Shown: one piece after another, positions 26,017 to 36,069 of the stretch
How the letters are laid out: every line of letters begins with the position of its first letter
Numbering within the stretch: the first letter of the stretch is position 1
Source: Salinimicrobium sediminilitoris
Lineage (GTDB): Bacteria > Bacteroidota > Bacteroidia > Flavobacteriales > Flavobacteriaceae
Direction of reading: 5' to 3'
Assembly: GCF_020866905.1 (NCBI RefSeq)
Contig: NZ_JAIVCC010000009.1
Span: forward strand, 62,001-126,000
DNA length: 64,000 bases
Notes under the pieces: model-generated
The model's database searches: none
Told to the model about the DNA's origin: nothing
What the model saw: only the letters and a program-made list of their open reading frames with translations
Position numbers and translations under genes: made by a program

Positions 26017-26736
26017 ATGAGGATAATACCGGCTATAGATATCATCGACGGGAAGTGCGTTAGACTTTCACAGGGTGATTATAATACCAGTAAAATTTAT
26101 AATGAGAATCCGCTGGAGGTGGCGAAAATGTTCCAGGACCACGGAATAAAATATTTGCACCTGGTGGATTTGGACGGTGCCAAATCAAAGCATATTGTTA
26201 ATTACAAGGTTTTGGAAAGCATTGCCACGGGTACAGATTTAAAAATTGATTTTGGAGGAGGTCTAAAATCTGATAAAGATCTGGAAATAGCGTTTAACAG
26301 CGGAGCTTCCCAGATCACCGGGGGAAGTATAGCCGTTAAAGATCCTGAAACTTTCCTGTCCTGGTTAGAAAAGTATGGCAGCGAAAAGATCATTTTAGGG
26401 GCAGATGCAAAAGATGAGAAGGTTGCAGTAAGCGGGTGGCTGGAAGAATCTAAAGAAGACCTTGTTCCATTTATTCAGAAGTATTCCGAAAAAGGGATTC
26501 AGTACGTGATCTGCACAGATATTGCCAAAGACGGGATGCTCCAGGGCCCTTCTTTTGAGTTGTACAGGAAAATATTAAATGAAACTCCGGATTTGAACCT
26601 GATAGCTTCCGGAGGAATTGCTGAATTCGATGATCTACCAAAGCTGCAGGAAATTGGCTGTGAAGGAGCTATTTTAGGAAAGGCGATCTACGAGAATAAG
26701 ATTAGCTTAAAACAGTTGGAGAAATTTATTTCTTGA
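26017..26736 (+). CDS. hisA: Phosphoribosylformimino-AICAR phosphate isomerase
   Basis: A 239-residue TIM-barrel isomerase that opens the ribose ring of ProFAR. It starts [21 protein letters not shown] with the catalytic Asp in AIDI. It also has [30 protein letters not shown], the second catalytic Asp in [16 protein letters not shown], and [15 protein letters not shown]. It resembles HisF by ancient duplication but has the HisA-specific DLDGA. It is flanked by repeat-filled spacers. Confidence 0.96.
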   Translation: MRIIPAIDIIDGKCVRLSQGDYNTSKIYNENPLEVAKMFQDHGIKYLHLVDLDGAKSKHIVNYKVLESIATGTDLKIDFGGGLKSDKDLEIAFNSGASQITGGSIAVKDPETFLSWLEKYGSEKIILGADAKDEKVAVSGWLEESKEDLVPFIQKYSEKGIQYVICTDIAKDGMLQGPSFELYRKILNETPDLNLIASGGIAEFDDLPKLQEIGCEGAILGKAIYENKISLKQLEKFIS

Positions 26737-26877
26737 GAGCTAAGAACCAGGCACCAAAAGTGAAAAGCACCAAATACCAAGCACCAAGAACCAAGCACCA
26801 ATTTAAAATGATAATATACGAGAATAGATTAGTGAAAAGAATCTCAATTCTCATATCTCAAATCTAAGATCTATAAG
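26737..26877 (+). repeat. Word-like repeats in hisA-hisF spacer
   Basis: Units of (G)AACCAAGCACCAA occur about six times in degenerate form (26743-26801). CTCAATTCTCATATCTCAAATCTAAGATC words follow, just before hisF. The AACCAAGCACC words recur inverted at 27828-27848. Confidence 0.7.
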
Positions 26878-27633
26878 ATGTTAACAAAAAGAATAATTCC
26901 CTGCCTCGATATTAAAGACGGGAGAACGGTAAAAGGAGTGAATTTTATAAGTCTGCGGGATGCCGGAGATCCTGTGGAGTTGGCTGAAGCATATTCCAAA
27001 TCGGGGGCAGATGAACTGGTGTTCCTGGACATTTCAGCCACCGAAGAAAAAAGAAAAACTCTTGCTGAGCTGGTAAGAAAAGTCGCGGCGACAATAAATA
27101 TTCCGTTTACTGTTGGCGGCGGGATTTCTTCAGTAGAAGATGTTGATGTTTTACTGCAGAATGGAGCCGATAAAGTTGCCATTAATTCGGTTGCAGTTAA
27201 GAATCCGCAGTTGATCAATGAACTGGCGGCAAAATTCGGAAAGCAGTGTATCGTGGTGGCCATAGATGCAAAGCAGGTGAGGGATAATTGGCTGGTGCAT
27301 TTGGTAGGCGGAAAAGTTCCTACGGAAATTGACCTTTTTGACTGGGTTAAGGAGGTGGAGGAGCGTGGTGCAGGAGAGATCCTTTTCACTTCTATGGATC
27401 ATGACGGGACCAAAGCAGGATTTGCTAATAAAGCTTTGGCAAAAATTTCAGAGATGGTGAGTATTCCTGTAATTGCTTCAGGCGGAGCAGGGAGTAAAGA
27501 TCATTTTTGCGATGCCTTTATTAAGGGGAAAGCTGATGCTGCATTAGCAGCCAGTGTTTTTCATTTTAAAGAAATTGAAATTAAGGATTTGAAGCAGAAG
27601 ATGAAGGAGAAGGGTATTGAAGTTAGATTATAG
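26878..27633 (+). CDS. hisF: Imidazole glycerol phosphate synthase, cyclase subunit
   Basis: A 251-residue TIM barrel. It begins [23 protein letters not shown], with the catalytic Asp in [27 protein letters not shown], the catalytic Asp in [13 protein letters not shown], and [13 protein letters not shown] follow. With HisH it makes IGP and AICAR, the latter recycled to purines. The family size is normal. It is separated from hisA by 141 bases of repeat. Confidence 0.97.
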   Translation: MLTKRIIPCLDIKDGRTVKGVNFISLRDAGDPVELAEAYSKSGADELVFLDISATEEKRKTLAELVRKVAATINIPFTVGGGISSVEDVDVLLQNGADKVAINSVAVKNPQLINELAAKFGKQCIVVAIDAKQVRDNWLVHLVGGKVPTEIDLFDWVKEVEERGAGEILFTSMDHDGTKAGFANKALAKISEMVSIPVIASGGAGSKDHFCDAFIKGKADAALAASVFHFKEIEIKDLKQKMKEKGIEVRL

Positions 27634-27910
27634 TTACTGGTGATTAGTGATTAGTTAATTGGGGTTTGTTTAAAAAATTGGGTTTTAATTGAAGTTGCGG
27701 GTTGCGGGTTGCCGGTTACGGGTTTGTAATTGGAAAACTGGGGGGTAATCTGCGGAGATCTGTGAGATTCGCGGGACAAGAAACTGTTGCACGTTGCAAG
27801 TCGCAAGTTATTATGGGAATTTGGAATTTGGTGCCTGGTGCTTGGTTCAAAAGGAGGTCCCAACTTCGCTCGGCCTGACAACAGAATAGTTATAATAAAA
27901 AAATAATGAA
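27634..27910 (+). repeat. Repeat-filled hisF-hisIE spacer
   Basis: The 277 bases without a gene contain short degenerate units: GTTGCGGGTTGCGGGTTGCC (27705 onward), GTTGCACGTTGCAAGTCGCAAG (27786 onward), the inverted GGTGCCTGGTGCTTGGTTC (27830-27848), and a REP-like GGTCCCAACTTCGCTCGGCC (about 27856) ending in TGACAA. No coding frame or terminator is seen. Confidence 0.65.
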
Positions 27911-28516
27911 ATGGATATAGATTTTAGTAAAGATAAAGACGGTTTAGTGCCTGCGATCATTCAGGATGCAGAGACGAAGAATGTGTTGATGCTGGGCTAT
28001 ATGAATGAAGCAGCATTAAAAAAGACCAAAGAGTTAGAAAAAGTGACATTTTTCAGCAGGAGCAAACAGCGACTATGGACAAAAGGGGAAGAAAGCGGAA
28101 ACTTTCTGACCCTTGTGGACATGAAACTAGATTGTGATAATGATACACTGCTTGTCCTGGTAAATCCTCAGGGACCAACCTGCCATAAAGGAACCGATAC
28201 TTGCTGGGGAGAAAAAAATGCTTCAGAAATACCATTTTTGACTCAGCTGGAAGAGGTGATCGCAGACAGAAGATCAAATCCCGAAAATGAGAAGAGCTAT
28301 GTGGCTTCTCTTTTTAAAAGTGGTATCAATAAGATCGCCCAAAAAGTAGGAGAGGAGGCTGTGGAAGTGGTGATTGAATCCAAGGATAATAACGATGATC
28401 TGTTTCTAAACGAAAGTGCCGACTTGCTGTTTCACTATCTTATCCTCCTGCAGGCTAAAGGATACAATTTGAAAGACGTTACAGGAATATTGAGGGATAG
28501 ACACAGTAAAAAATAA
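27911..28516 (+). CDS. hisI: Bifunctional phosphoribosyl-AMP cyclohydrolase / phosphoribosyl-ATP pyrophosphatase
   Basis: A 201-residue HisIE fusion. Residues 1-110 are the cyclohydrolase (VLMLGYMNEAALKKT, LWTKGEESGNFLTL, DCDNDTLLVLVNPQGPTCHKGTDTCWG with zinc Cys residues). Residues 115-201 are the MazG-like pyrophosphatase (YVASLFKSGINKIAQKVGEEAVEVVIESK, ADLLFHYLILLQAKG). It performs steps 2 and 3 of the pathway. It is the last his gene, and a bidirectional terminator follows within a few bases. Confidence 0.96.
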   Translation: MDIDFSKDKDGLVPAIIQDAETKNVLMLGYMNEAALKKTKELEKVTFFSRSKQRLWTKGEESGNFLTLVDMKLDCDNDTLLVLVNPQGPTCHKGTDTCWGEKNASEIPFLTQLEEVIADRRSNPENEKSYVASLFKSGINKIAQKVGEEAVEVVIESKDNNDDLFLNESADLLFHYLILLQAKGYNLKDVTGILRDRHSKK

Positions 28517-28518
28517 AA

Positions 28519-28547
28519 AGAGCCTGTGACGGTTTGTCACAGGCTCT
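28519..28547. terminator. Bidirectional terminator between hisIE and clpC
   Basis: The perfect 12-bp stem AGAGCCTGTGAC / GTCACAGGCTCT has a 5-base loop, A-rich on the left and T-rich on the right. It serves the convergent his operon and clpC. Confidence 0.9.
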
Positions 28548-28568
28548 CTCTATTTTATTTAAAAGTTT

Positions 28569-31130
28569 TTACTTCGAATCTTCGGAATTTGTCTCTTTTT
28601 TGGCTTTTTCAACCTTTATAGTCAATTCCTTTTTCTCTTCATCAAGATCCATATAGACTTTATCACCTTCAGAAATGTGAGAGGTAATAATCTCTTCTGC
28701 TAGCGCATCCTCGATATACTTCTGGATTGCACGGTTTAGTGGTCTAGCACCGTATTGCTTATCAAAACCTTTTTCGGCAATATATTTTTTAGCTTCAGGA
28801 CTTAACTCAAGGTCATATCCCAGAGCTCCAATTCTACCAAAAAGTTTTTCAAGTTCGATATCGATGATCTTAAAGATATCTTCCTGTTCAAGAGGATTGA
28901 AGATAACAACGTCATCAACACGGTTAAGGAATTCGGGTGCAAATGCTTTTTTAAGGGCGCTTTCGATCACACTACGGGCATTATCGTCTGCCTGAGAAGT
29001 TCTTGCAGCTGTACCAAATCCTACTCCCTGTCCAAAATCCTTCAGCTTTCTTGCTCCAATGTTAGAGGTCATAATAATGATCGTATTTCTAAAGTCGATC
29101 TTACGACCAAGACTGTCAGTCAAATATCCATCATCAAGCACCTGTAATAACATGTTAAACACGTCTGGGTGAGCTTTCTCAACCTCGTCTAACAGGATTA
29201 CAGCATAAGGTTTACGTCTCACCTTCTCGGTAAGCTGTCCCCCTTCTTCGTAACCTACATATCCAGGAGGTGCACCAATCAATCTACTCACCGCAAATTT
29301 CTCCATGTATTCACTCATGTCGATACGTATTAGTGCATCTTCATTGTCGAACAGTTCACGGGAAAGGATCTTTGCCAGCTGGGTTTTACCAACCCCTGTT
29401 TGACCAAGAAAAATAAAGGAACCAATTGGCTTGTTTGGGTCTTTAAGCCCCGCACGGTTACGTTGGATGGCTTTTACAACTTTTCCTACAGCTTCATCCT
29501 GGCCAATTACTTTGCCTTTGATCAACTCCGGTAATTTGTAAAGTTTATTGATCTCTGTCTGTGCAATTCTGTTTACAGGAACACCGGTCATCATAGATAC
29601 CACATCGGCGACATTGTCTTCGGTCACCGTCTCGCGGTGCATTTTCGACTCTTCTTCCCATTTTGTCTGGGCTTTTGCCAGTTCCTTTTCTATGTTCTTT
29701 TCATCGTCACGCAGTTTGGCAGCCTCTTCATATTTCTGTTTTTTAACAACAGTATTTTTTAGCTCCCTTACTTCTTCAAGCTTGCGTTCCAGTTCAAGAA
29801 TCTGTTTTGGAACATCGATATTGGTTATATGCACTCTCGACCCTGCTTCATCCAGGGCATCAATGGCCTTGTCTGGGAGGAACCTGTCTGTCATATACCG
29901 GCTGGTAAGCTTCACACATGCCTGTATGGCTTCGTCTGTATAAGTTACGTTATGGTGTTCTTCGTATTTATCCTTAATGTTGTTAAGGATCTCGATAGTT
30001 TCTTCAATGGTTGTAGGCTCTACAATTACCTTTTGAAAACGTCTTTCAAGAGCCCCATCTTTTTCAATATACTGCCTGTACTCATCTAGTGTGGTGGCAC
30101 CAATACATTGTATTTCACCACGGGCGAGGGCAGGTTTGAACATATTGCTGGCATCCAGACTTCCGGTTGCGCCACCTGCACCAACAATGGTATGGATCTC
30201 ATCAATGAAAAGGATGATGTCATCATTCTTTTCAAGCTCGTTCATAACGGCTTTCATTCTTTCCTCGAACTGCCCGCGGTACTTTGTGCCTGCCACTAAA
30301 CTGGCAAGATCAAGTGTTACCACACGTTTGTCAAAAAGGATCCTTGAAACCTTTCTTTTTACAATTCGAAGGGCAAGACCTTCAGCAATTGCCGATTTAC
30401 CAACACCCGGTTCTCCAATAAGAAGTGGATTGTTCTTCTTTCTTCGGCTTAATATCTGCGAAACTCGTTCAATTTCTTTCTCACGACCTACAACAGGATC
30501 CAGTTTATCCAGCTCTGCAAGGGCAGTTAAATCCCTTCCGAAGTTATCTAAAACAGGAGTTTTTGACTTCTTGGTAGATTTTCCAGGCGTTCCTGCGAAA
30601 GGATTGCTCTTTCCGGAATCATCTGAAGTTGCATCTTCATCTGAAAAAGATTCAGAAGTAGGAGAATCTATATAATCGTCATCGTTCGTGATCATATATT
30701 TGAACTGGTCTTTAACCCCGTCGTAGTCCACCTTAAGCTTATTTAAAAGCTTTGTTGTAGGATCATTTTCATTCCTTAAAATACATAACAACAAGTGCGC
30801 AGTATTTATAGAAGTACTTTGAAAAAGCTTGGCTTCCAAAAATGTGGTTTTTAAAGCTCTTTCTGCCTGGCGGGTTAAGTGAAGATTTCTCTTCTCATTA
30901 GATTCTACGGCCACATCTGGGTTGGCAGGGCTAAGGATCTCTACTTTTCTTCTTAAGTGAGTGAGATCGACATCCAGGGCATGAAGTATATTAATGGCTT
31001 TGCCATCTCCATCCCTTAGAAGACCCAGCATTAAATGCTCTGTGCCTATAAAGTCATGTCCAAGCCTCAAGGCTTCTTCTTTGCTATAGGCAATCACATC
31101 TTTTACTCTTGGTGAAAAATTATCATCCAT
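28569..31130 (-). CDS. clpC: ATP-dependent Clp protease ATP-binding subunit ClpC
   Basis: An 853-residue AAA+ unfoldase that feeds substrates to ClpP. In order it has two Clp_N repeats (about 1-145), an acidic linker, and AAA domain 1 with GEPGVGKS and VTLDLASLVAGTKYRGQFEER. A UVR-type motif follows in the middle (ELKNTVVKKQKYEEAAKLRDDEKNIE), marking ClpC rather than ClpB or ClpA. Last are AAA domain 2 with GQTGVGKT and LLDEVEKAHPDVFNMLLQVLDDGYLTD, and the C-terminal D2-small domain. It is divergent from gyrA over about 260 bases. No CtsR-type operator was noticed. Confidence 0.96.
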   Translation of the reverse strand: MDDNFSPRVKDVIAYSKEEALRLGHDFIGTEHLMLGLLRDGDGKAINILHALDVDLTHLRRKVEILSPANPDVAVESNEKRNLHLTRQAERALKTTFLEAKLFQSTSINTAHLLLCILRNENDPTTKLLNKLKVDYDGVKDQFKYMITNDDDYIDSPTSESFSDEDATSDDSGKSNPFAGTPGKSTKKSKTPVLDNFGRDLTALAELDKLDPVVGREKEIERVSQILSRRKKNNPLLIGEPGVGKSAIAEGLALRIVKRKVSRILFDKRVVTLDLASLVAGTKYRGQFEERMKAVMNELEKNDDIILFIDEIHTIVGAGGATGSLDASNMFKPALARGEIQCIGATTLDEYRQYIEKDGALERRFQKVIVEPTTIEETIEILNNIKDKYEEHHNVTYTDEAIQACVKLTSRYMTDRFLPDKAIDALDEAGSRVHITNIDVPKQILELERKLEEVRELKNTVVKKQKYEEAAKLRDDEKNIEKELAKAQTKWEEESKMHRETVTEDNVADVVSMMTGVPVNRIAQTEINKLYKLPELIKGKVIGQDEAVGKVVKAIQRNRAGLKDPNKPIGSFIFLGQTGVGKTQLAKILSRELFDNEDALIRIDMSEYMEKFAVSRLIGAPPGYVGYEEGGQLTEKVRRKPYAVILLDEVEKAHPDVFNMLLQVLDDGYLTDSLGRKIDFRNTIIIMTSNIGARKLKDFGQGVGFGTAARTSQADDNARSVIESALKKAFAPEFLNRVDDVVIFNPLEQEDIFKIIDIELEKLFGRIGALGYDLELSPEAKKYIAEKGFDKQYGARPLNRAIQKYIEDALAEEIITSHISEGDKVYMDLDEEKKELTIKVEKAKKETNSEDSK

Positions 31131-31389
31131 TTTAATTCCTTTCTCTCTGATTATTTATATCAAGGTTTCAAAAACCATACCCGATTGTATCTATTGTCTT
31201 CTTCTGAAGTAAAGCTAATTGACGAATTTGGTTTAATAAAACAAAGCAGAATGTAATGAACTTATTAACCAAGCACAACTAAAAATTTGTTAATAAAATA
31301 CAAGAAAACCTCAATGAATAGTGTACCCGGCTAGCCTAAAATGCGTAAATTGGCACGTTAGATTTTTGAACCAAAATAATAGAATATTT

Positions 31390-33945
31390 ATGGCTGAAGG
31401 AGAAAAGTTAATTCCTATCAATATTGAAGATGAAATGAAGTCGGCTTACATTGATTATTCAATGTCGGTCATTGTGTCACGTGCCCTGCCAGACGTGCGT
31501 GACGGGTTGAAACCGGTTCACCGCCGGGTATTATATGGAATGTATGAGTTGGGAGTCCTTTCCAACAGAGCTCACAAAAAATCTGCTAGAATTGTAGGGG
31601 AAGTATTAGGTAAGTTTCACCCACACGGGGATTCTTCTGTTTACGACACTATGGTACGTATGGCCCAGGAATGGAGCTTGCGTTATATGCTGGTAGACGG
31701 GCAGGGTAACTTTGGTTCGGTTGATGGCGATAGCCCCGCTGCTATGCGTTATACCGAAGCAAGGATGCGCAAAATAAGTGAAGATATGCTGGCCGATATT
31801 GACAAGGAAACAGTCGATATGCAGCTTAACTTTGATGACACTATTCACGAACCTTCAGTACTACCCACACGTATCCCGAACCTTTTGGTGAATGGAGCCA
31901 GTGGTATCGCCGTAGGTATGGCTACCAATATGCCGCCTCACAATCTTTCAGAAGTTGTTGACGGCGTGATAGCATACATCCACAACCATGATATTGAGAT
32001 AGATGAACTTATAGAGCACGTAAAGGCTCCCGATTTTCCAACCGGGGGAACAATTTACGGGTATGACGGAGTTCGGGAAGCTTTTAAAACCGGTCGTGGA
32101 AGAGTGGTGATTAGAGCCAAGGCTCATACTGAAGAGGTGGCAGGTAAAGAGGCGATTATTGTCACTGAGATCCCTTACCAGGTCAACAAAGCTGAAATGA
32201 TCAAAAAAACGGCTGAACTTGTAAATGATAAGAAGATTGAAGGTATTTCTCTTATTAGAGATGAGTCTGACCGTAATGGAATGCGAATAGTGTATATCCT
32301 TAAAAGAGATGCTATTCCCAACATCGTTCTTAACCTTCTTTACAAACATACTTCGCTTCAAAACTCCTTTAGCGTCAACAACATTGCTCTGGTAAAGGGA
32401 CGTCCTCAAATGCTCAATTTGAAGGATATGATCTACCATTTTGTTGAACACAGGCATGAAGTTGTGGTGCGACGAACGGAGTATGAACTTCGCAAAGCCG
32501 AAGAGCGTGCGCATATATTGGAAGGATTAATTATTGCTTCAGATAATATTGATGAGGTAATAGCATTAATAAGGGCTTCCAGTAATGCCGATGAAGCACG
32601 GACAAAATTGATCGAGCGTTTCGAGCTTTCTGAGGTCCAGGCAAAGGCTATCGTAGAAATGCGTTTGAGACAACTTACAGGTCTTGAACAGGACAAACTA
32701 CGTGCTGAGTATGAAGAGATCATGAAGACCATTGAGGATCTTAAAGACATTCTTGCCCGTAAGGAAAGAAGAATGGATGTGATCAAAGAAGAAATGCTGG
32801 AGGTTAAAGAAAAATATGGAGATGAAAGACGCTCTAATATTGAGTATGCCGGTGGAGACCTAAGCATGGAAGATATGATCCCGGATGAACAGGTGGTGAT
32901 CACTATTTCACATGCCGGGTATATTAAACGCACATCACTAACAGAATATAAAACTCAAAACAGGGGAGGGGTAGGACAAAAAGGTTCTACAACGCGGAAT
33001 GAAGATTTCCTGGAGAACCTCTTTATTGGCACCAATCACCAGTACATGTTATTCTTTACTGAAAAAGGTAAATGTTTCTGGATGAGAGTGTTCGAGATCC
33101 CTGAAGGTAGTAAAACTTCAAAAGGCAGAGCAATCCAGAACCTGATCAATCTTGAGCCGGATGATAAGCTGAAGGCTTTTATTTGTACCAAAGATTTAAA
33201 GGACGAGGAGTATATCAATAGTCATTATGTTATGATGGCTACCAAGAAAGGGCAGGTGAAAAAGACTTCTCTTGAACAATACTCAAGACCGAGGACCAAC
33301 GGGATCAATGCGATTACAATTCGGGAGGGAGATGAGCTTCTTGAAGCAAGATTGACCACCGGGGCAAGTCAGGTCATGTTGGCTCTTAAGAGTGGTAAAG
33401 CCATTCGTTTTGATGAGAGCAAGACCAGACCTATGGGAAGAAACGCTTCTGGAGTTCGGGGAATTACTCTAGCAGATGATAATGATGAGGTAGTAGGAAT
33501 GATTACCGTAGAGAACCCGATGGAAGAGACCATACTTGTGGTTTCAGAAAATGGATATGGTAAACGTACTTATATAGATGACCCCGAGGATGGGGAACCA
33601 ACCTACAGAATTACCAACCGTGGAGGTAAGGGTGTGAAAACCATTTCAATTACAGCCAAGACCGGTAACCTTGTTGCCATTAAAAACGTGACCGATCTTG
33701 ATGATCTTATGATCATCAATAAATCTGGATTGGCCATTAGAATATCTGTATCTAATTTAAGAGTAATGGGCCGGGCCACGCAAGGGGTTAGGTTAATTAA
33801 CTTAAAGAATAATGACTCTATTGCTGCAGTGGCAAAAGTGATCAACGAGGAGGAAGATGTTGAGGATATAGCCGGAGATGCAACCCCCGAGATTACTGAT
33901 CAAAATGAGGATGGCACAACTATTGCAAACGATAGTGAGGAATAA
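31390..33945 (+). CDS. gyrA: DNA gyrase subunit A
   Basis: An 851-residue protein counted from ATG 31390 ([39 protein letters not shown]); an upstream GTG frame to 31321 is not family-like. GyrA cuts and rejoins DNA. The catalytic Tyr lies in [10 protein letters not shown]. The quinolone-determining region reads [17 protein letters not shown], with Ser and Asp at the E. coli Ser83 and Asp87 positions, so no classic resistance change is present. The C-terminal half carries pinwheel repeats ([14 protein letters not shown] with the GyrA-box-like [33 protein letters not shown]). The tail is acidic. Confidence 0.97.
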   Translation: MAEGEKLIPINIEDEMKSAYIDYSMSVIVSRALPDVRDGLKPVHRRVLYGMYELGVLSNRAHKKSARIVGEVLGKFHPHGDSSVYDTMVRMAQEWSLRYMLVDGQGNFGSVDGDSPAAMRYTEARMRKISEDMLADIDKETVDMQLNFDDTIHEPSVLPTRIPNLLVNGASGIAVGMATNMPPHNLSEVVDGVIAYIHNHDIEIDELIEHVKAPDFPTGGTIYGYDGVREAFKTGRGRVVIRAKAHTEEVAGKEAIIVTEIPYQVNKAEMIKKTAELVNDKKIEGISLIRDESDRNGMRIVYILKRDAIPNIVLNLLYKHTSLQNSFSVNNIALVKGRPQMLNLKDMIYHFVEHRHEVVVRRTEYELRKAEERAHILEGLIIASDNIDEVIALIRASSNADEARTKLIERFELSEVQAKAIVEMRLRQLTGLEQDKLRAEYEEIMKTIEDLKDILARKERRMDVIKEEMLEVKEKYGDERRSNIEYAGGDLSMEDMIPDEQVVITISHAGYIKRTSLTEYKTQNRGGVGQKGSTTRNEDFLENLFIGTNHQYMLFFTEKGKCFWMRVFEIPEGSKTSKGRAIQNLINLEPDDKLKAFICTKDLKDEEYINSHYVMMATKKGQVKKTSLEQYSRPRTNGINAITIREGDELLEARLTTGASQVMLALKSGKAIRFDESKTRPMGRNASGVRGITLADDNDEVVGMITVENPMEETILVVSENGYGKRTYIDDPEDGEPTYRITNRGGKGVKTISITAKTGNLVAIKNVTDLDDLMIINKSGLAIRISVSNLRVMGRATQGVRLINLKNNDSIAAVAKVINEEEDVEDIAGDATPEITDQNEDGTTIANDSEE

Positions 33946-33967
33946 ATTTAAATCAAAACCAAAAAAG

Positions 33968-35245
33968 ATGAAAACCAGAGTATTTACGGCGGCACTTGCT
34001 ATGTTTACTGTCGTATCATTTGCCCAAAAAAAGGAAATTAAAAGAGCCGGTAAGGCAGTTGAAAAAGGAGAATTTCAGGAAGCTAAAAATTATCTTCAGG
34101 AGGCAGAAGCAAAATTGGCTGATGCCGATAATGATGAGAAAGCCGATTTCTACCTTTACAGAGGATATGCATTAGTAGGAAATGGAGAAAATGTTCCTAC
34201 TGCCGATCTTATGGCAGCGGCCGAAGCGATGAAAAAAGCTAAGGAGCTTGGCCAGGAACAGGCGGAGCAGGGAATGTCTACTGTAAGTAATGCATTAGTG
34301 AATGCTGCCATTACAGATCAAAATGCTCAGAATTTTGCTGAAGCTTCTAAGAAACTTGAAGCAAGCTACAGAATGAGTAATCGCGATACAGTATACCTGT
34401 ACTATGCAGCTTCTAATGCTGTGAACTCTAAAGATTATGATGAAGCCTTAAGATATTATAAGGAGCTTCAGGATCTTGGATTTACAGGAGAAGAAATCGT
34501 TTATACTGCAGTAAATAAAGAAACAGGTGAAGAAGAGAGAATGGCTTCAAAAGAGCAAAGAGATCTTTTCGTAAAATCTGGAACTTATATTAACCCACAG
34601 GAAAAGAAAGAAGAATCCAAAGAAGGAGAAATTGCCAAGAACATTGCTTTGATCTACATCGAAAAAGGTGAAAAAGAGAAAGCTGTTGCTGCAATGGAAA
34701 AAGCAAAAGAGGCTAATCCTAATGACGCTACTCTTATGCAGGCAGAAGCCGATATGTATTACCAAATGGGAGATATGGGGAAATACCGTGAGATCCTTGA
34801 AGAAGTGGTAAGACAAAATCCAAATAATGCTACCCTTTACTATAATATGGGAGTAAGCTCTGCAGAACTTGGAGAAAATGATCGTGCGATTGAGTACTAC
34901 AAGAAAGCTATAGAACTTGATCCGGAAATGTCAAATGCCAGAATCAATATCGCTTATGTTATTCTTTCGAAGGAAGCTCCTTTAGTAGAGAAAATGAATA
35001 GCCTTGGTATGAGCAAAGCAGATCAAAAGAAATATGAGGAACTTGCAGAAGAGCGTCAGGGAATCTATAAAGAAGCTCTTCCACACCTTGAAAAGGTAAT
35101 GGTTAAAGATCCAACAAACATTGAAGCTGCAAGAACCATGATGAATATCTATTACCAGATCAATGAAACTGAAAAGGCAGAAGAAATGAAGGTAAAGATT
35201 GCTGAACTTGAAACTTCAAATGCAGAGGCTGCTCCAAAGCAGTAG
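33968..35245 (+). CDS. Secreted tetratricopeptide-repeat protein
   Basis: A 425-residue protein counted from ATG 33968, which gives a signal peptide (MKTRVFTAALAMFTVVSFAQ). Several TPR units are visible: FQEAKNYLQEAEAKLADA, YDEALRYYKELQDLG, NIALIYIEKGEKEKAVAAMEKAKEANPN, and the best consensus NPNNATLYYNMGVSSAELGENDRAIEYYKKAIELDPEM. It is likely a periplasmic scaffold. It starts 22 bases after gyrA and may be co-transcribed. A terminator follows. The specific partner is unknown. Confidence 0.85.
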   Translation: MKTRVFTAALAMFTVVSFAQKKEIKRAGKAVEKGEFQEAKNYLQEAEAKLADADNDEKADFYLYRGYALVGNGENVPTADLMAAAEAMKKAKELGQEQAEQGMSTVSNALVNAAITDQNAQNFAEASKKLEASYRMSNRDTVYLYYAASNAVNSKDYDEALRYYKELQDLGFTGEEIVYTAVNKETGEEERMASKEQRDLFVKSGTYINPQEKKEESKEGEIAKNIALIYIEKGEKEKAVAAMEKAKEANPNDATLMQAEADMYYQMGDMGKYREILEEVVRQNPNNATLYYNMGVSSAELGENDRAIEYYKKAIELDPEMSNARINIAYVILSKEAPLVEKMNSLGMSKADQKKYEELAEERQGIYKEALPHLEKVMVKDPTNIEAARTMMNIYYQINETEKAEEMKVKIAELETSNAEAAPKQ

Positions 35246-35264
35246 TTTAGAATAAACAATAAAG

Positions 35265-35299
35265 AAAAAGCCCGTTCAATTTTTGAACGGGCTTTTTTT
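35265..35299. terminator. Bidirectional terminator
   Basis: The 13-bp stem AAAAAGCCCGTTC / GAACGGGCTTTTT has a short loop and lies between the convergent TPR gene and NlpC/P60 gene. Confidence 0.9.
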
Positions 35300-36044
35300 A
35301 TATGATTTTTTTGATCACTCTCAATTTATGGGTGTGCTTTCGCAGTTCCGAATTATAAATTCCCGAATGGTCTATGCGATCAAGCCGCACTTTACCATCG
35401 GCGTGGATAATATAATTGTCGCTCATTATGATCCCAACATGATTAATTACCCCATCGGGACCATCGAAAAACGCCAGGTCTCCGGGTTCACTTTCTTCAA
35501 TGAAACTTAGAGATTCTCCCTGTCGGGCTTGATCAGCAGCATTTCTGGATAATTTACTACCATTAAGTTTATAAACCATTTGAGTGAAGCCACTCGCATC
35601 AATTCCCATGGGTGTTTTTCCACCCCAAAGAAATGGGGCGTTGAGATATAAAAATGCGGTTTCGATCAGCTTTTCTTTTGCCTGGTTTCCCATAGATACC
35701 AAACCTGAATGCTGATGCCCTAAAAGTCTAACTCCGTTCAATACAGATCCCAATGGAATAGGTATTAAACGATCAGATTCCATGACAAACTCCATAAGAT
35801 CAGCCGAAAGCTCGAGAGCATTACTTGTCAGGTTTTCAAAATCTGCTTCAGTTATTTTATGAAGTTGTTTATTTTCAACCCAGGCTTCAAGAGCTTCAAA
35901 AGAAGTTCTTATCCTGGACCATTTTGCTCTTTCTTCCAAGACTTTAAATGTCTCCCCGTAAAGCAGCTGGCTAACCATTTCGGCAGTATGTGCAGGTTCT
36001 GCTCTAAGGCCAACCGTGCCTAAATTACAAATGGCATATTGCAT
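35298..36044 (-). CDS. SH3 plus NlpC/P60-type protein with Cys-to-Ala active site
   Basis: A 248-residue protein. An N-terminal SH3-like part (IVxxx region: CNLGTVGLRAEPAHTAEMVSQLLYGETFKVLEERAKWSRIR...AWVENKQL) and a second SH3-like stretch come before an NlpC/P60 domain at about 125-248. The domain has LNAPFLWGGKTPMGIDASGFTQMVYKLNG, GDLAFFDGPDGVINHVGII and the third-site His in IIHADGKVRLDRIDHSG. The family nucleophile Cys in GIDCSG is Ala150 (codon GCG at 35595-35597). The His residues are kept. It may bind but not cleave peptidoglycan. No signal peptide is seen. Confidence 0.8.
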   Translation of the reverse strand: MQYAICNLGTVGLRAEPAHTAEMVSQLLYGETFKVLEERAKWSRIRTSFEALEAWVENKQLHKITEADFENLTSNALELSADLMEFVMESDRLIPIPLGSVLNGVRLLGHQHSGLVSMGNQAKEKLIETAFLYLNAPFLWGGKTPMGIDASGFTQMVYKLNGSKLSRNAADQARQGESLSFIEESEPGDLAFFDGPDGVINHVGIIMSDNYIIHADGKVRLDRIDHSGIYNSELRKHTHKLRVIKKII

Positions 36045-36069
36045 TCAAAAATGTGCTTTGAAAAAGGAT

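Noticed and set aside
25269-27910. CRISPR-like array in the his operon spacers
   Set aside because: The repeats are short, degenerate and variably spaced, with no constant repeat/spacer unit and no cas genes.
30091-30675. 194-codon plus-strand frame inside clpC
   Set aside because: Antisense shadow of ClpC, whose AAA motifs fix the minus strand as coding.
31600-31700. Quinolone-resistance change in gyrA
   Set aside because: The residues at the E. coli Ser83 and Asp87 positions are Ser and Asp, the susceptible state.
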